From positions 26,191 to 90,190 of the forward strand of contig NZ_JAPZSC010000030.1 of the NCBI RefSeq assembly GCF_027531545.1: 64,000 bases of DNA. Direction: 5' to 3'. Made by a program: the position numbers and the translations under genes. The DNA is from Silanimonas sp. Lineage in GTDB: Bacteria; Pseudomonadota; Gammaproteobacteria; Xanthomonadales; Xanthomonadaceae. The notes beneath the pieces are model-generated. The model did not search any database. It worked only from the letters and a program-made list of their open reading frames with translations, and was not told the DNA's origin. This document shows positions 10,724 to 20,400 of this stretch, piece by piece. Numbering within the stretch: position 1 is the first letter of the stretch; each line of letters begins with the position of its first letter.

Positions 10724-10750
10724 TTGACAAAGCAAATCTTTGGATACGAT
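10724..10750 (+). promoter_or_regulatory. candidate promoter of the LysR gene in the aceB-lysR divergent region
   Basis: TTGACA (10724-10729) is followed after 15 bases by TACGAT (10745-10750), in a clearly AT-richer patch (10721-10780) of an otherwise GC-rich segment. AGGA lies five bases before the LysR ATG. The spacing is two bases short of optimal. Operators for the regulator and the aceB promoter should lie in the same 145-base gap but I cannot place them. Confidence 0.5.
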
Positions 10751-10781
10751 GTATGAGTTCCTCAAATACCTATAGGAAAAC

Positions 10782-11792
10782 ATGGCCAACGTGACGCGAA
10801 AGCGCGCTCAAAAGGCGGCTACGGAGCGGAAGCCCGAGGTCGACTCGGGGCGCTTCTACTACAAGGGCAGCCGCCTCAAGCCCTTGCAGGCCTTCTGCCA
10901 GGTCGCCCGACTGGGCTCGGTGAGCCGCGCCGCGGAAGCCCTGTTCCTCAGCCAGCCGGCGGTTTCCCTCCAGCTCAAGGCGCTGGAAAGCCATTACGGG
11001 GTGCCCCTCTTGGAACGTGTCGGCCGGCGCCTCTCGCTGACCCGCGACGGGCAGGCGCTCTACGACCTGGCGCGGCCGCTGATCGACGGCTTCGAGGGCC
11101 TCGACGAGGCCTTCCGCGGCAGCCAGGGTGGGCTTGACGGCGGCGAACTGCACATCGCCGCGGGCAGCTCCACCCTGCTGCACCTGCTGCCGGAGCCTTT
11201 GGCCGCCTTCCGCGCGCTGCGCCCCGACGTGCGCCTGCACCTGCACAGCGTCACCGGCCAGGCCGGCCTCGCGAAACTGCGCGCCGATGAAGTGGACTTC
11301 GCCGTCGGCGCGATGTGGGAAGTGCCCAACGACATCGACTACGCGCCATTGCAGCGCTTCGACGCGATGCTGATCACCGCGCCGCAGCATCCGCTGGCGA
11401 AGAAGTCGGCGATCAAGCTCGAAGACCTGTCGCCGCACGGCCTGATCCTGCCGCCGAAGCAGCTCTCGACGTGGCGCATGGTGACCACCGCCTTCGAACA
11501 GCGCCGCGTGCCCTACAGCGTCGCGATCGAGGTCGGCGGCTGGGAGGTGATCAAGCAGTACGTCGCGCAGGACCTCGGCATCTCGGTCGTTTCTGCGCTC
11601 TGCCTCACCGACGCCGACAAGGCGCGCCTCGTCGCGCGCCCGCTTCGCGAGTACTTCCCATCGCGCACCTACGGCGTGCTGGTGCGCAAAGGGCGATCAC
11701 TGAGCGGCCCTGCGCGGGCGTTCGTCGATCTGATCAAACCCGGATTGTTCAAGCGCAAGGACTGGTTCGAGGCGGGGCATTCGGAGCGCTGA
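10782..11792 (+). CDS. LysR-family transcriptional regulator, probable regulator of aceBA
   Basis: This 336-residue protein carries a winged helix-turn-helix (about residues 28-90; LKPLQAFCQVARLGSVSRAA and SQPAVSLQLKALE) followed by the periplasmic-binding-like co-inducer domain of LysR proteins (about 115-320). A basic extension of about 25 residues (KRKRAQK-like) precedes the HTH, which is longer than usual. It is divergently arranged with aceB, so by the general LysR rule it probably controls the glyoxylate genes and itself. The inducer is not evident. The start is supported by AGGA spaced five bases from the ATG. Confidence 0.85.
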   Translation: MANVTRKRAQKAATERKPEVDSGRFYYKGSRLKPLQAFCQVARLGSVSRAAEALFLSQPAVSLQLKALESHYGVPLLERVGRRLSLTRDGQALYDLARPLIDGFEGLDEAFRGSQGGLDGGELHIAAGSSTLLHLLPEPLAAFRALRPDVRLHLHSVTGQAGLAKLRADEVDFAVGAMWEVPNDIDYAPLQRFDAMLITAPQHPLAKKSAIKLEDLSPHGLILPPKQLSTWRMVTTAFEQRRVPYSVAIEVGGWEVIKQYVAQDLGISVVSALCLTDADKARLVARPLREYFPSRTYGVLVRKGRSLSGPARAFVDLIKPGLFKRKDWFEAGHSER

Positions 11793-11837
11793 AGCCGTCG
11801 TGTAAGGATCCGCGATGCCGGCGCGTATCACCCCGGC

Positions 11838-12413
11838 ATGGACGCCCTCACCGCCCCGATGAACGACACCATCGACCTCCGCCGCGAACGCTTCGCGATG
11901 CTGCTCGCCCAGCACCGCGGACTGCTGCGCAAGATCGCCTGGGGCTTCAGCGACTGCCCGGCCGACCGCGCCGACCTCGAGCAGGACATGGCCGCGCAGC
12001 TGTGGGCCGTATTTCCCGCCTGGGACGGCGAACGTCCCTTTGCCACCTGGGCCTACCGCGTGGCGCTCAACGTCTGCCTGAGTGGGCGGCGCGCGACGCA
12101 GGTGCGCGGCGGCCGCGCGATGCGTGCCCCGGGGCGCGGCACCTCGGGCGCGACGGACTCGCTCGACGACGACGCACACGACCCGCTCGACCACCTCGTC
12201 GATCCCGGCGCCACGCCGGAACAGATCGCGCAGCAACGCGACCTGCACCGCGTTATCGCCGCGCTCGACCCGCTGAACCGCGCGCTGCTCCTGCTCTGGC
12301 TCGACGACTTGGGTTACCGCGAGATCGGCGACGTGCTCGGCCTCTCCGAGAGCAACGTCGGCGTCCGCCTCAACCGACTGAAAGCGCGACTGCGCACTGA
12401 ACTGGCCCCCTGA
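11838..12413 (+). CDS. ECF-type RNA polymerase sigma factor
   Basis: The 191-residue protein has a sigma-70 region 2 (about residues 20-90, with LRKIAWGFSDCPADRADLEQDM and FATWAYRVALNVCLS) and a region 4 helix-turn-helix (about 130-185, with LDDLGYREIGDVLGLSESNVG). Length and layout are those of extracytoplasmic-function sigma factors. A second ATG seven codons downstream is an equally possible start, as no clear ribosome site marks either. The next gene begins 14 bases after the stop and encodes a four-TM protein that could be its membrane-bound control partner. Confidence 0.8.
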   Translation: MDALTAPMNDTIDLRRERFAMLLAQHRGLLRKIAWGFSDCPADRADLEQDMAAQLWAVFPAWDGERPFATWAYRVALNVCLSGRRATQVRGGRAMRAPGRGTSGATDSLDDDAHDPLDHLVDPGATPEQIAQQRDLHRVIAALDPLNRALLLLWLDDLGYREIGDVLGLSESNVGVRLNRLKARLRTELAP

Positions 12414-12427
12414 CCGTGGAGACCGCC

Positions 12428-13120
12428 ATGGACCTCGACACCCTCAAGACCACGTGGAAGGCGCTCGACGAGCGGCTGGCCCGCATCGAAGCGCTGCAGG
12501 CGCAAGCGAACGACCTCGAGCGCGCCCGCGACGCCGAAGCCCGCGCGAAGGCCGGACAACTCGCCAGCCACCGGGCGCTGCGCCCGCTGGCCATCGGCCT
12601 CGGCCTGCAGGCGATCGCCGGCGTCGTGCTCGCCACGATCGCCGTCGCCTTCTGGGCGAAGCGCATGGACGCCGGCGCGCATTTCGTCGTCTACGGCGTG
12701 CTGGTGCAGGCCTATGCCGTCGCGCTGATCGCCTCCGCCGGCCACGAGCTCTCGCTGATCCGCCGCGTGCGGATGACCGGCGCCGTGCTCGACATGCAGG
12801 GCGCCCTCGCCGCGCTGCGGCGCTGGCGCGAAACCGTCGGCTGGGTGCTGGGCCTCGCCGGCGGCGTGATCTGGGTGCCGCTGCTGCTGATGGGCCTGGC
12901 CGTGCTGGGCTTCGACGTGTGGACCCACCGCCCGTCCTTCATCGGCTGGCTGGGGCTGTGGGCCGTCGGCGGCACCGCCGCGGTGTGGGCCATCCTTCGC
13001 TGGGCCGAACGCCATCCGCGCTTCGGCGCGTCGATGCGCGCCAATGCCGCCGGACAGAGCGTGCGCCGCGCCGAGCTGGCGCTAGCGGATGTGCGGGCGT
13101 TCGAGGCCGAAGGCCGCTGA
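12428..13120 (+). CDS. four-TM membrane protein paired with the ECF sigma factor
   Basis: The 230-residue product has a charged N-terminal helical segment (about 1-55, predicted coiled coil rich in Leu, Glu and Ala) followed by four hydrophobic segments (about 60-83, 93-115, 140-165 and 178-200). I recognise no enzymatic motif. Position directly after an ECF sigma gene, with a cytosolic helical head and membrane anchor, suggests an anti-sigma-like or signal-relay role, but this is inferred from context only. GGAG lies seven bases before this ATG, which I prefer over a GTG four codons upstream. Confidence 0.65.
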   Translation: MDLDTLKTTWKALDERLARIEALQAQANDLERARDAEARAKAGQLASHRALRPLAIGLGLQAIAGVVLATIAVAFWAKRMDAGAHFVVYGVLVQAYAVALIASAGHELSLIRRVRMTGAVLDMQGALAALRRWRETVGWVLGLAGGVIWVPLLLMGLAVLGFDVWTHRPSFIGWLGLWAVGGTAAVWAILRWAERHPRFGASMRANAAGQSVRRAELALADVRAFEAEGR

Positions 13121-13128
13121 TCCGGGCC

Positions 13129-13695
13129 TCAGAACGCCTTCACCTCATCCGGGACTTCGACGGCCTTGGTCGGGAAGGTCCACAGCCACAGGAGGATCAG
13201 GATGCCGCCCACCGGCGCCAGGCTGATCAGCGTCCACCAGGGGCTCAGGCCGGCATCGCGAAGTCGCCGGCAGCTGGCGGCGATCCACGGCAGCAGCACG
13301 ATCAGGCCGACCAGCCGTGCCGGAAACGGCCCGAGCAGTTCCGCGAACGCCTCGCCCAAGCCGAGCACCATGACGACGGCGAGCATGAACCACCAGAACG
13401 CGGGGCGCGGGCTGATGCCGGTGAAGTCGAGGCCCCGCATCACGCCCTCCAGCATCGCGTCGAGGACGGCTTGGCTGGGGGCATTGGGGCGGAAGCGGGC
13501 ATCGTGCACCAGCAGGGTCTCGGCCGGCACCTCGAACACCGCGGCAAGGGCGCGCAGCGATTCGGTGGAGACCTTGGCCCCGGTTTCCAGACGTTGGATG
13601 GTTCGCAGGTTAAGGCCGCTGAGTTCGGCCAGTTGCTCCTGCGACCACCGCTTGGCGGTGCGCAGCTCGCGAAGACGGGTGCTGTCGATGTGCAT
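13129..13695 (-). CDS. XRE-family HTH regulator fused to a DUF805-like membrane domain
   Basis: Residues 1-65 are an XRE/Cro-type helix-turn-helix (RLRELRTAKRWSQEQLAELS and GLNLRTIQRLETG). Residues 95-180 hold three hydrophobic segments with RRLRDAGLSPWWTLI, the signature of DUF805 membrane proteins. The 188-residue protein is therefore a membrane-tethered DNA-binding protein. It faces the ECF sigma pair tail to tail (nine bases apart). DUF805 has no known reaction; a role in sensing membrane state is an inference. No ligand or target is evident. Confidence 0.75.
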   Translation of the reverse strand: MHIDSTRLRELRTAKRWSQEQLAELSGLNLRTIQRLETGAKVSTESLRALAAVFEVPAETLLVHDARFRPNAPSQAVLDAMLEGVMRGLDFTGISPRPAFWWFMLAVVMVLGLGEAFAELLGPFPARLVGLIVLLPWIAASCRRLRDAGLSPWWTLISLAPVGGILILLWLWTFPTKAVEVPDEVKAF

Positions 13696-13891
13696 GGGGT
13701 CCTCCTCCTACGGGGAACGGCGTCCGACCCCGCCAGCATCCTGCCCGAGCCCACGGTGGCGTGACGACAGCAGGCCGACACGACCCCGACACAAGGCCGA
13801 CAGCGCCTTTGACCCGGCTCAATTCCCGCCCGCGAGGCCCGGCGCAGAGTGAACGGGTGGGGCCACTCCGGCCCCGGAAGGAGCCCCGCCG

Positions 13892-15034
13892 ATGAGCACC
13901 CCGTCCCGCCGCCGCCCACCCTCGCCGCGCCGCGTGGCCGGCGAAGTCCGGCCCAGCCGCCGCGGTGACGTGCCGCCGAAGCTCGAGCCCGAGGCCATCG
14001 GCGCCCGCGTGGCGGCCGTTCGGACCGTCGCCGCACAGAACGGCGTGGTCGCGGCGGCGGAAGGGCTGTTGCACCCCGCCCATCCGGACGCCGTCAGCGA
14101 CCGCGCCCGGGCCCTGCGCGCCCTGATCGAAGGCGCCGACCCGGAGGATGCCCGCGTGCTCCGATCCGCCCTGCTCGCCCCGGCACCGCCGCCGCCAGAC
14201 ATTCCCGACCCGGACGACGTCCTCGCCCCGGACTGGCGCGAGGGCGGCTACCCCTACCTCAACCTGCTGCGCCGCGGCCCCTACGAGCGAACGAAGTTCA
14301 ACCTGCAGGTGGAGCTGCTCAAGCTGCAGGCCTGGGTGAAGGACACCGGGCAGCGCGTGGTGATCCTCTTCGAGGGCCGCGACGCCGCCGGCAAGGGCGG
14401 CGCGATCAAGCGCTTCATGGAGCACCTCAACCCACGCGGCGCCCGCGTCGTCGCGCTCGAGAAGCCCACGCCCACCGAGCAGGGCCAGTGGTACTTCCAA
14501 CGCTACGTCGAGCACCTGCCGACGCGAGGCGAGATCGTGATGTTCGACCGCAGCTGGTACAACCGCGCCGGCGTCGAGCGGGTGATGGGCTTCTGCAGTG
14601 ATGCCGAGTACACCGAGTTCATGCGCCAGGCGCCGGAGTTCGAGCGCCACCTCGTGCGCAGCGGCGTGCATCTGGTGAAGTTCTGGTTCAGCGTGAGCCG
14701 CAAGGAGCAACGCCGCCGCTTCAAGGAGCGCGAATCGCATCCGCTCAAGCAGTGGAAGCTCTCGCCCATCGACAAGGCCTCGCTCGACAAGTGGGACGAC
14801 TACACGCGGGCAAAGGAGGCGATGTTCTTCGGCACCGACACCGCCGACTCCCCGTGGACGGTCATCAAGAGCGACTGCAAGAAGCGCGCGCGGCTCAATG
14901 CCATGCGCTACGTGCTGCACAAGCTGCCGTACACGAACAAGGAGGCCGCGGCGATCGGCAAGCTCGACCCGCTGATCGTCGGCCGCGCCCACGTCGTCTA
15001 CGAGCAGGGCGAGCAGACCGCGCAGGGCATGTAG
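13892..15034 (+). CDS. ppk2: polyphosphate kinase 2 family protein (PPK2)
   Basis: The 380-residue protein has the PPK2 core from about residue 120: YERTKFNLQVELLKLQ, Walker A GRDAAGKGG, EKPTPTEQGQWYFQRYV, and the Walker B/lid motif FDRSWYNRAGVE. PPK2 enzymes use polyphosphate to phosphorylate nucleoside mono- or diphosphates (or the reverse). The single-domain form with a long N terminus is close to the class that acts on NDPs, but substrate cannot be fixed here. The first 100 residues are Arg/Pro/Ala-rich and less conserved. GGAAGGAG precedes the ATG at good spacing, supporting the start. Confidence 0.9.
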   Translation: MSTPSRRRPPSPRRVAGEVRPSRRGDVPPKLEPEAIGARVAAVRTVAAQNGVVAAAEGLLHPAHPDAVSDRARALRALIEGADPEDARVLRSALLAPAPPPPDIPDPDDVLAPDWREGGYPYLNLLRRGPYERTKFNLQVELLKLQAWVKDTGQRVVILFEGRDAAGKGGAIKRFMEHLNPRGARVVALEKPTPTEQGQWYFQRYVEHLPTRGEIVMFDRSWYNRAGVERVMGFCSDAEYTEFMRQAPEFERHLVRSGVHLVKFWFSVSRKEQRRRFKERESHPLKQWKLSPIDKASLDKWDDYTRAKEAMFFGTDTADSPWTVIKSDCKKRARLNAMRYVLHKLPYTNKEAAAIGKLDPLIVGRAHVVYEQGEQTAQGM

Positions 15035-15037
15035 GCC

Positions 15038-17404
15038 CTACTCCGCCTCCACCACCACCTCGCGCTCGTCGCCGCGACCATGCTCGTCGACGGCGCGCAG
15101 CAACACGCGGCCCGCGCGGCGCGGCGTCCACGCGATGGCGCGGCCGCTCGCCGATTCACCGATGAAGGCGCCATCGGCGAACCAGAAGACCGTGCGCGCG
15201 TCGGCGTCGGTGGTGGCGGCCAGCGGGATGCCCGGCTGCTCGCGGCCGTCGAAATGCAGGCGATAACGCGTGGCCCGATAGGGCTGGGTGATCTGCGGCG
15301 CGCTGCCCAGCCACTCGGCCGCGCCCGCGCAATCCGCGCCCGGCGGCGGCTTGCGGCGCGGCAGCCCCGCTTGGGCGAAGACACGGGCGAGGTCGCTCGG
15401 CCAGAACTCGTAGACCTCGCGGCGCATCGTCGCCGGGTCGAAGGCGCCACAAGCGACGCGCCCGGTGGCGCGGTCGAGCTGCACCGGCCGATGCACGGTG
15501 CTCACGCGAATGGGCGAGACGCCGGGGATGAACCAGGTCTCGCCGCGCTGCGGGCACCAGGCGTTCGGCAGGTCGCCGCTGGCGAGGCACACGCTCACGC
15601 GCTTCATCCGCGCAGCGGTCGTGCGCTGCGGCGTCACGTCGAGGCCTTCGGCGCGCATCGCGTCGGCAATCGAGAAGAACAGCGGCGCGGCCGCTTCCAC
15701 GCCGATCAGCGCCGGGTTCGCGCGGCCGTCGAAATGCCCCATCCACACCACGACCGCGTATGGCCCGACGACACCCGCCGTCCATGCGTCGCGGAAGCCC
15801 CAGCTGGTGCCGGTCTTCCACGCCACCGGCCAGTGACCTAGATCGCTGGCCGTCGCGCCACCCGGCCGCGGATTGCGACGCAGCATGTCGAGCGTCATGA
15901 ATGCCGCTTCGGGGCTGAGCATCGCCGTGCCCTCGCTGCGCTCGTCCGCCGCGCGGAAGCGCAGGGGCCGAAGCCGGCCGTCGCCGCCGAACATCGCGTA
16001 GAGCCGCGCGAGGTCTTCCGCGCGCACCTCGCCGCCACCAAGAACGAGGGCGAGACCGTAGTGCTCGCGCGTCCGCAGCTTCGGTACGCCGGCGTCGCGC
16101 AGCAGGTCGAAGAGGTCGGGTGAGCGCAGCCGCGAGGCCACGGTGACGGCCGGGATGTTGCGGCTGCGGTTCAGCGCCTCGGTGGCGGTGACCGGGCCTT
16201 GGAAACGCCCGTCGTAGTTCTCCGGCGTGTAGGCGCCGTAGGCACTCGGCACGTCGCGCAGCACGGTGGCGGGATGCAGCTGGCCCTGGTCGATGGCCAG
16301 CGCATAGAGGAAGGGCTTCAGTGTCGAGCCGGGCGAACGCAGCGCCGCCGTGCCGTTGACCTGCCCGCCGATGGCGGCGTTGCGCCAGTCGGCCGAACCC
16401 ATCAGCGCGACCACGCTCATGTCGCGGGTGTCCACGATGAGTACGGCGGCGTTGTCGAGCCCTCGCGACGCTTCGCGCTGCAGGTGGGCGCGCACGCGGC
16501 GCTCGACAAGCCGCTGCAATCGACGGTCGAGCGGCGTGGCGAGCTCGGGCGGGCGCGGGCCGTGGCGCTGCTGCGCGGCCAAGACGCGGTCGACGTAATG
16601 CGGTGCCGCGAACGGCAGCGCCCGCGTCGGGCGCAGGCGCAGCGGCAAGGCCATGCGCGCGGCCATGTCGGTGGTGGCCTCGGTGTCCGAGTCGGCGCCG
16701 TAGGCCTCGACCCAGCGCATGTACAAGCGCTGTCGCGCGGCCTGCAAGCCGGGGCCGAGCGTGGTGACGCCGCGAGTATCGACGACGAAGCGCCCACGCG
16801 GGTTGGGCGCCTGCGGCATCACCGCGAGCGCCAGTGCTTCCGGCAATGAGAGTTCGGCGGCGGCCTTGTCGAAGTAGATGCGCGAGGCCGCGCCCACGCC
16901 CTCGACGTTGCCACCGTAGGGCGCGAGGTTGAGGTAGGCCTCGAGCAGATCGTCCTTCGAATACATCGCCTCGAGCTGCAGCGCACGGGCGATCTGCACG
17001 AGCTTGCCGGGCACGTCGCGCGTTTCCAGCCGCCAGCGCAGGCGCGCGAGCTGCATCGTGATCGTCGAGCCGCCGATGCGCGGGCCGCCGGAATAGGTGC
17101 TGCCCGCCGCGCGCAGCAGCGCGATCGGATTGACGCCGGGATGCCAGCGGTAGTGGCGGTCTTCGTGCAGCAGCACGGCGTCCACAAGCTTTGGAGAAAT
17201 GGCTTCGATGGGCAGCCACTGCCGGTAGCGCTCATCGGCCGCCAGCGTCAGGCGCAGCAGGCGGCCGTCGGCATCGAGCACCGCCGTCGACACCGGCACG
17301 CCGGCCGACAGCGGCGGCTTCGGCCACAGGCGCACCACCAGCAGGGTCGCGGCCAGCAGCGCCGCGACACCCAAGCCCCACCTCAGCGCGCGCGGCAGAC
17401 GCAT
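15038..17404 (-). CDS. pbpC: penicillin-binding protein 1C
   Basis: The product of 788 residues has an N-terminal membrane anchor (about 8-28), a GT51 glycosyltransferase domain (about 60-230, with LHEDRHYRWHPG and GGSTITMQLAR), a transpeptidase domain (about 300-580, with the active Ser in SPGSTLKPF, and KTGTSWGFRDAW) and a C-terminal BiPBP_C domain. PBP1C is a periplasmic peptidoglycan synthase-like enzyme. I chose the ATG giving MRLPRALRW because it puts the TM segment at the usual place and leaves 34 bases to the macroglobulin stop. The alpha-2-macroglobulin gene lies directly upstream, the same pairing as yfhM-pbpC in E. coli. Confidence 0.92.
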   Translation of the reverse strand: MRLPRALRWGLGVAALLAATLLVVRLWPKPPLSAGVPVSTAVLDADGRLLRLTLAADERYRQWLPIEAISPKLVDAVLLHEDRHYRWHPGVNPIALLRAAGSTYSGGPRIGGSTITMQLARLRWRLETRDVPGKLVQIARALQLEAMYSKDDLLEAYLNLAPYGGNVEGVGAASRIYFDKAAAELSLPEALALAVMPQAPNPRGRFVVDTRGVTTLGPGLQAARQRLYMRWVEAYGADSDTEATTDMAARMALPLRLRPTRALPFAAPHYVDRVLAAQQRHGPRPPELATPLDRRLQRLVERRVRAHLQREASRGLDNAAVLIVDTRDMSVVALMGSADWRNAAIGGQVNGTAALRSPGSTLKPFLYALAIDQGQLHPATVLRDVPSAYGAYTPENYDGRFQGPVTATEALNRSRNIPAVTVASRLRSPDLFDLLRDAGVPKLRTREHYGLALVLGGGEVRAEDLARLYAMFGGDGRLRPLRFRAADERSEGTAMLSPEAAFMTLDMLRRNPRPGGATASDLGHWPVAWKTGTSWGFRDAWTAGVVGPYAVVVWMGHFDGRANPALIGVEAAAPLFFSIADAMRAEGLDVTPQRTTAARMKRVSVCLASGDLPNAWCPQRGETWFIPGVSPIRVSTVHRPVQLDRATGRVACGAFDPATMRREVYEFWPSDLARVFAQAGLPRRKPPPGADCAGAAEWLGSAPQITQPYRATRYRLHFDGREQPGIPLAATTDADARTVFWFADGAFIGESASGRAIAWTPRRAGRVLLRAVDEHGRGDEREVVVEAE

Positions 17405-17438
17405 GGGCACGCGCAAAGTGGGGAAGACGAACCGGCGC

Positions 17439-20400
17439 TCAGCGCGCCGGCTCGGTGACGATGATCGTGCCGGCCGGGCCGCCGCGCGCAATCACGCCGT
17501 TGCGGTACATGTGCTCGGCGAAGATCGGCGGCACTTGGAACGTGCCGGTGGCCGTCGCGCGGATGCGGTAACGGAACTCCTGCATCCCGTTCGACACGCT
17601 GCCGTAGAGCACGAGACGGTCCTCGCGGATCTCTTCGTGCACGGGGCGGAACGTCGATTCCGGCAGGGCCAGCACCGGCGCGGCGGGCTGGGCCGCGCCC
17701 TGCGCGCCGTCGCCCTCGATCATCTCGCCGCTTTCATCGTCGTAACCGTCGCCATCCGTATCGCGCTGTCGGGCCTCGGCGGGGTCGCTGCCGCCTTCGG
17801 CGGCCGTCGGCGGCGTCAGCACCGTCTCGAAGCCACCGGGCAGCAGATCGAGGATGGCGACGTTGTCCCAACCCGTGCCGCGGACGCGCAGCCGCACCGT
17901 AAGTTCCTTGCCCTGCGCCACCGTCGTGGTCGGCTTGCCGGCCTCGTCGAGGAAGTCGCGCTGCACTTCAAGGCCCTGGTCCTGCACGGCCGGCGGCGGC
18001 GCGCGATCGAAACCGGTTTCCGTGCGCGCCACCCACACCGTCTTGCCGGCCTCCGGCATCACCATCAAGCGCGTGGCATCGGCGCGGAACGGCCCGGCAA
18101 GCACGCCGTCCTTCGATTCGCCGAACGCCGCCTTGCCGCCGCGCCATTCCTGCTCGAAGCGCACCGGCGCCGCGGTCTCGCCACCCACGGCGTCGAGAGC
18201 CAACACGGCCAGCGCGCTATTAAGGCTGTTGAGGCCCTGCTCATTCACCGATGCCAGCAGGCGGGTCGTGGCTTCGGCATTCAGCAGGCGACGCTGGTCG
18301 GGGAAGTGCTTGCCCAGCAGGTACAGGCGCCAGGCCTGCGCGCCGAAGGGGTCGTAGTAGTCGCCGTAGCCCCAGCGCGAATACAGCGCCACGCGCTCCG
18401 CTTCGGTGAACTGCGACCACGGCTTCGCGACTTCGTTGGCGATCTCGCGGTGCCGACGCGCCAGCGGGGCGGCGGCGGCCGTCTGCTGCAGGCCGCCATA
18501 GCTCGCGGCCACCAGCAGACCGGCGAGATCCTCGCGCCAGGCCTTGGGCTGGTCGCGCTCCAGCTGCTCGACGAGCGCCGCCAGCGCGTTGCCGGCCGAC
18601 TCGCCCTGGCGCACCTGCAGGTACACCGCCAGCGCCCGGGCACGAAGGCCGGCGAGGTCGTTGCGGCTCGCATCCGTCGCCGCCTGCGCCAGCCACTGGT
18701 TGGCGCGGTCGAGCAGGTCGCCGGGCACGCGTTCGCCGCGCTCTCGTGCTTCCACCAGCACCATCACGGCGTAGGCCGACACCAGCGGGTCGACGTCCGG
18801 CGTCGATGTCCAGGTGCCGAAGCCGCCATCGCCGTTCTGTCGCGCGCGCAGCGTGTTGAACAGGCCGCTCAGGTCGCCGTCGCCGCGCGTTCTTCCGAAG
18901 GCGGGGTGCGAGCGCAGCACGAGGCCGGGCAGCGCTTGGCTGGCGAGCTGTTCGGTGCAGCTGTAGCGGTAGTCGCCGAGCCACGCCTGCAGACCGGTCA
19001 AGGCGACCAGCGGCGAGCTCGACGCCGCAAGCCGGCGGGTCGAACGCTCGTCGAACATCGCGCGCAGGTCGGTGATCGCCATGTTGCGCGAGGCCTGCTG
19101 CACCGTCACGGTGGTGAGCGAGGGCTGCAGCGGCCGCACCGACACTTCGAGGCGGCGCTGCGCGGCGAATCGCCCGCTGCTCGCCCGCAGCGTGATCGGC
19201 ACGGCACCGAGCGCCTGCGACGCCTTCAGCCGCACGTTCACGACGGTCTCGTCGCCCGGTTTCAGCGTGACCGGCGCCGGCGCGGCGCCGACCAGGGCGA
19301 GCGAGGGTGGCAGCGTGAGCTGCAGCGCCACGTTGGCGGGCTGCGTGGCGCCTTCGATGGTGTTGGCGATCCCAACGGGCACGACGAACTCGTCGCCCGG
19401 GGCCACGTGGGTCGGCAGCGTCGGCGTCAGCACGAAATCACCGCGGATCGTCGCCTTGCCTTCGCGGAAACCCACGCGCTCCGGCGTCACCGCGACGGCC
19501 ACGAGGCGCAGCTCGCCGTTGAAGTGGTCCGGCGGCGTGAACTCGAAGCGCTTGGCGCCCTCGATGTCGACCACGCCCGACCACCACACCGCCGGCTTCT
19601 CGCCCTTGCGCTTGAACGGATTCAGATGGCGCGCACCGGCGCCCTCGCCGTCACCGCCGGGGGCCGCGCCATCGGCGAAGCGCGCGAACTCCGGCAGCAG
19701 CAGATCGAGTATCTGCGCGCTGTCCACCTGGTGCATGCGCTTGGCGAAGAAGGCATCGAGCGGATCGTCGACGCGGTAGCCCGCCACCTGGAGGATGCCC
19801 TCGTCGACGGCGAACACGGCCACGCGGGCCGGCCCACCGGCATCGACATCGATGGCCAGCGGCTGGCCGGGACGCGAACGCGCCGGCGCGCTCATCGTCA
19901 GCGGCAGCTGCCGCGGCGTGCGATCGATGGCGAAGGGCACCACGCCCCAGGACAGCGGGCTCAGGTGGATCTCCTCGCTCGCCGGATCACGCAGGAGGGT
20001 CACGGAGACGTAGGCGTTGCCCTCGAGGCCCTCCGGAACGCGGATGCGCTGCACGGTGCTGGTGGTGTCGGCCTTGAACCAGCGCTGCGCCACGACGGTG
20101 TCGCGCTCGATGGTGATCAGGCCGGCACCCGAGTACGGGCCGCGGATCGAGACCTCGATCTCCTCGCCCGCCGCGTAGCTCGGCTTCGACAGGCTCAGCT
20201 GCAGCTCGGCGTTGCGCTCCAGCGAGCGCGAAAGGTTGGCATCGCCCACGACGGTCCAAGCCTGCGAGTTCAGCACGCGGCCCTGCGCGTCCTGGATCTC
20301 GAGCACGAAATCGCCGGGCGTGGCGGTGTCGAGCGCCAGCGCCTGCGCCCCGGCCTTCGAGGCCAGCGCCGCGCGGGATTTCTCGTCGCGACGTTCGCGG

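Noticed and set aside
14895..15034. GC-rich repeated CGCCGC/GGCGGC stretches, checked as tandem repeats here and elsewhere
   Set aside because: They follow codon bias (Ala, Gly, Arg codons) within coding sequence and have no regular period.
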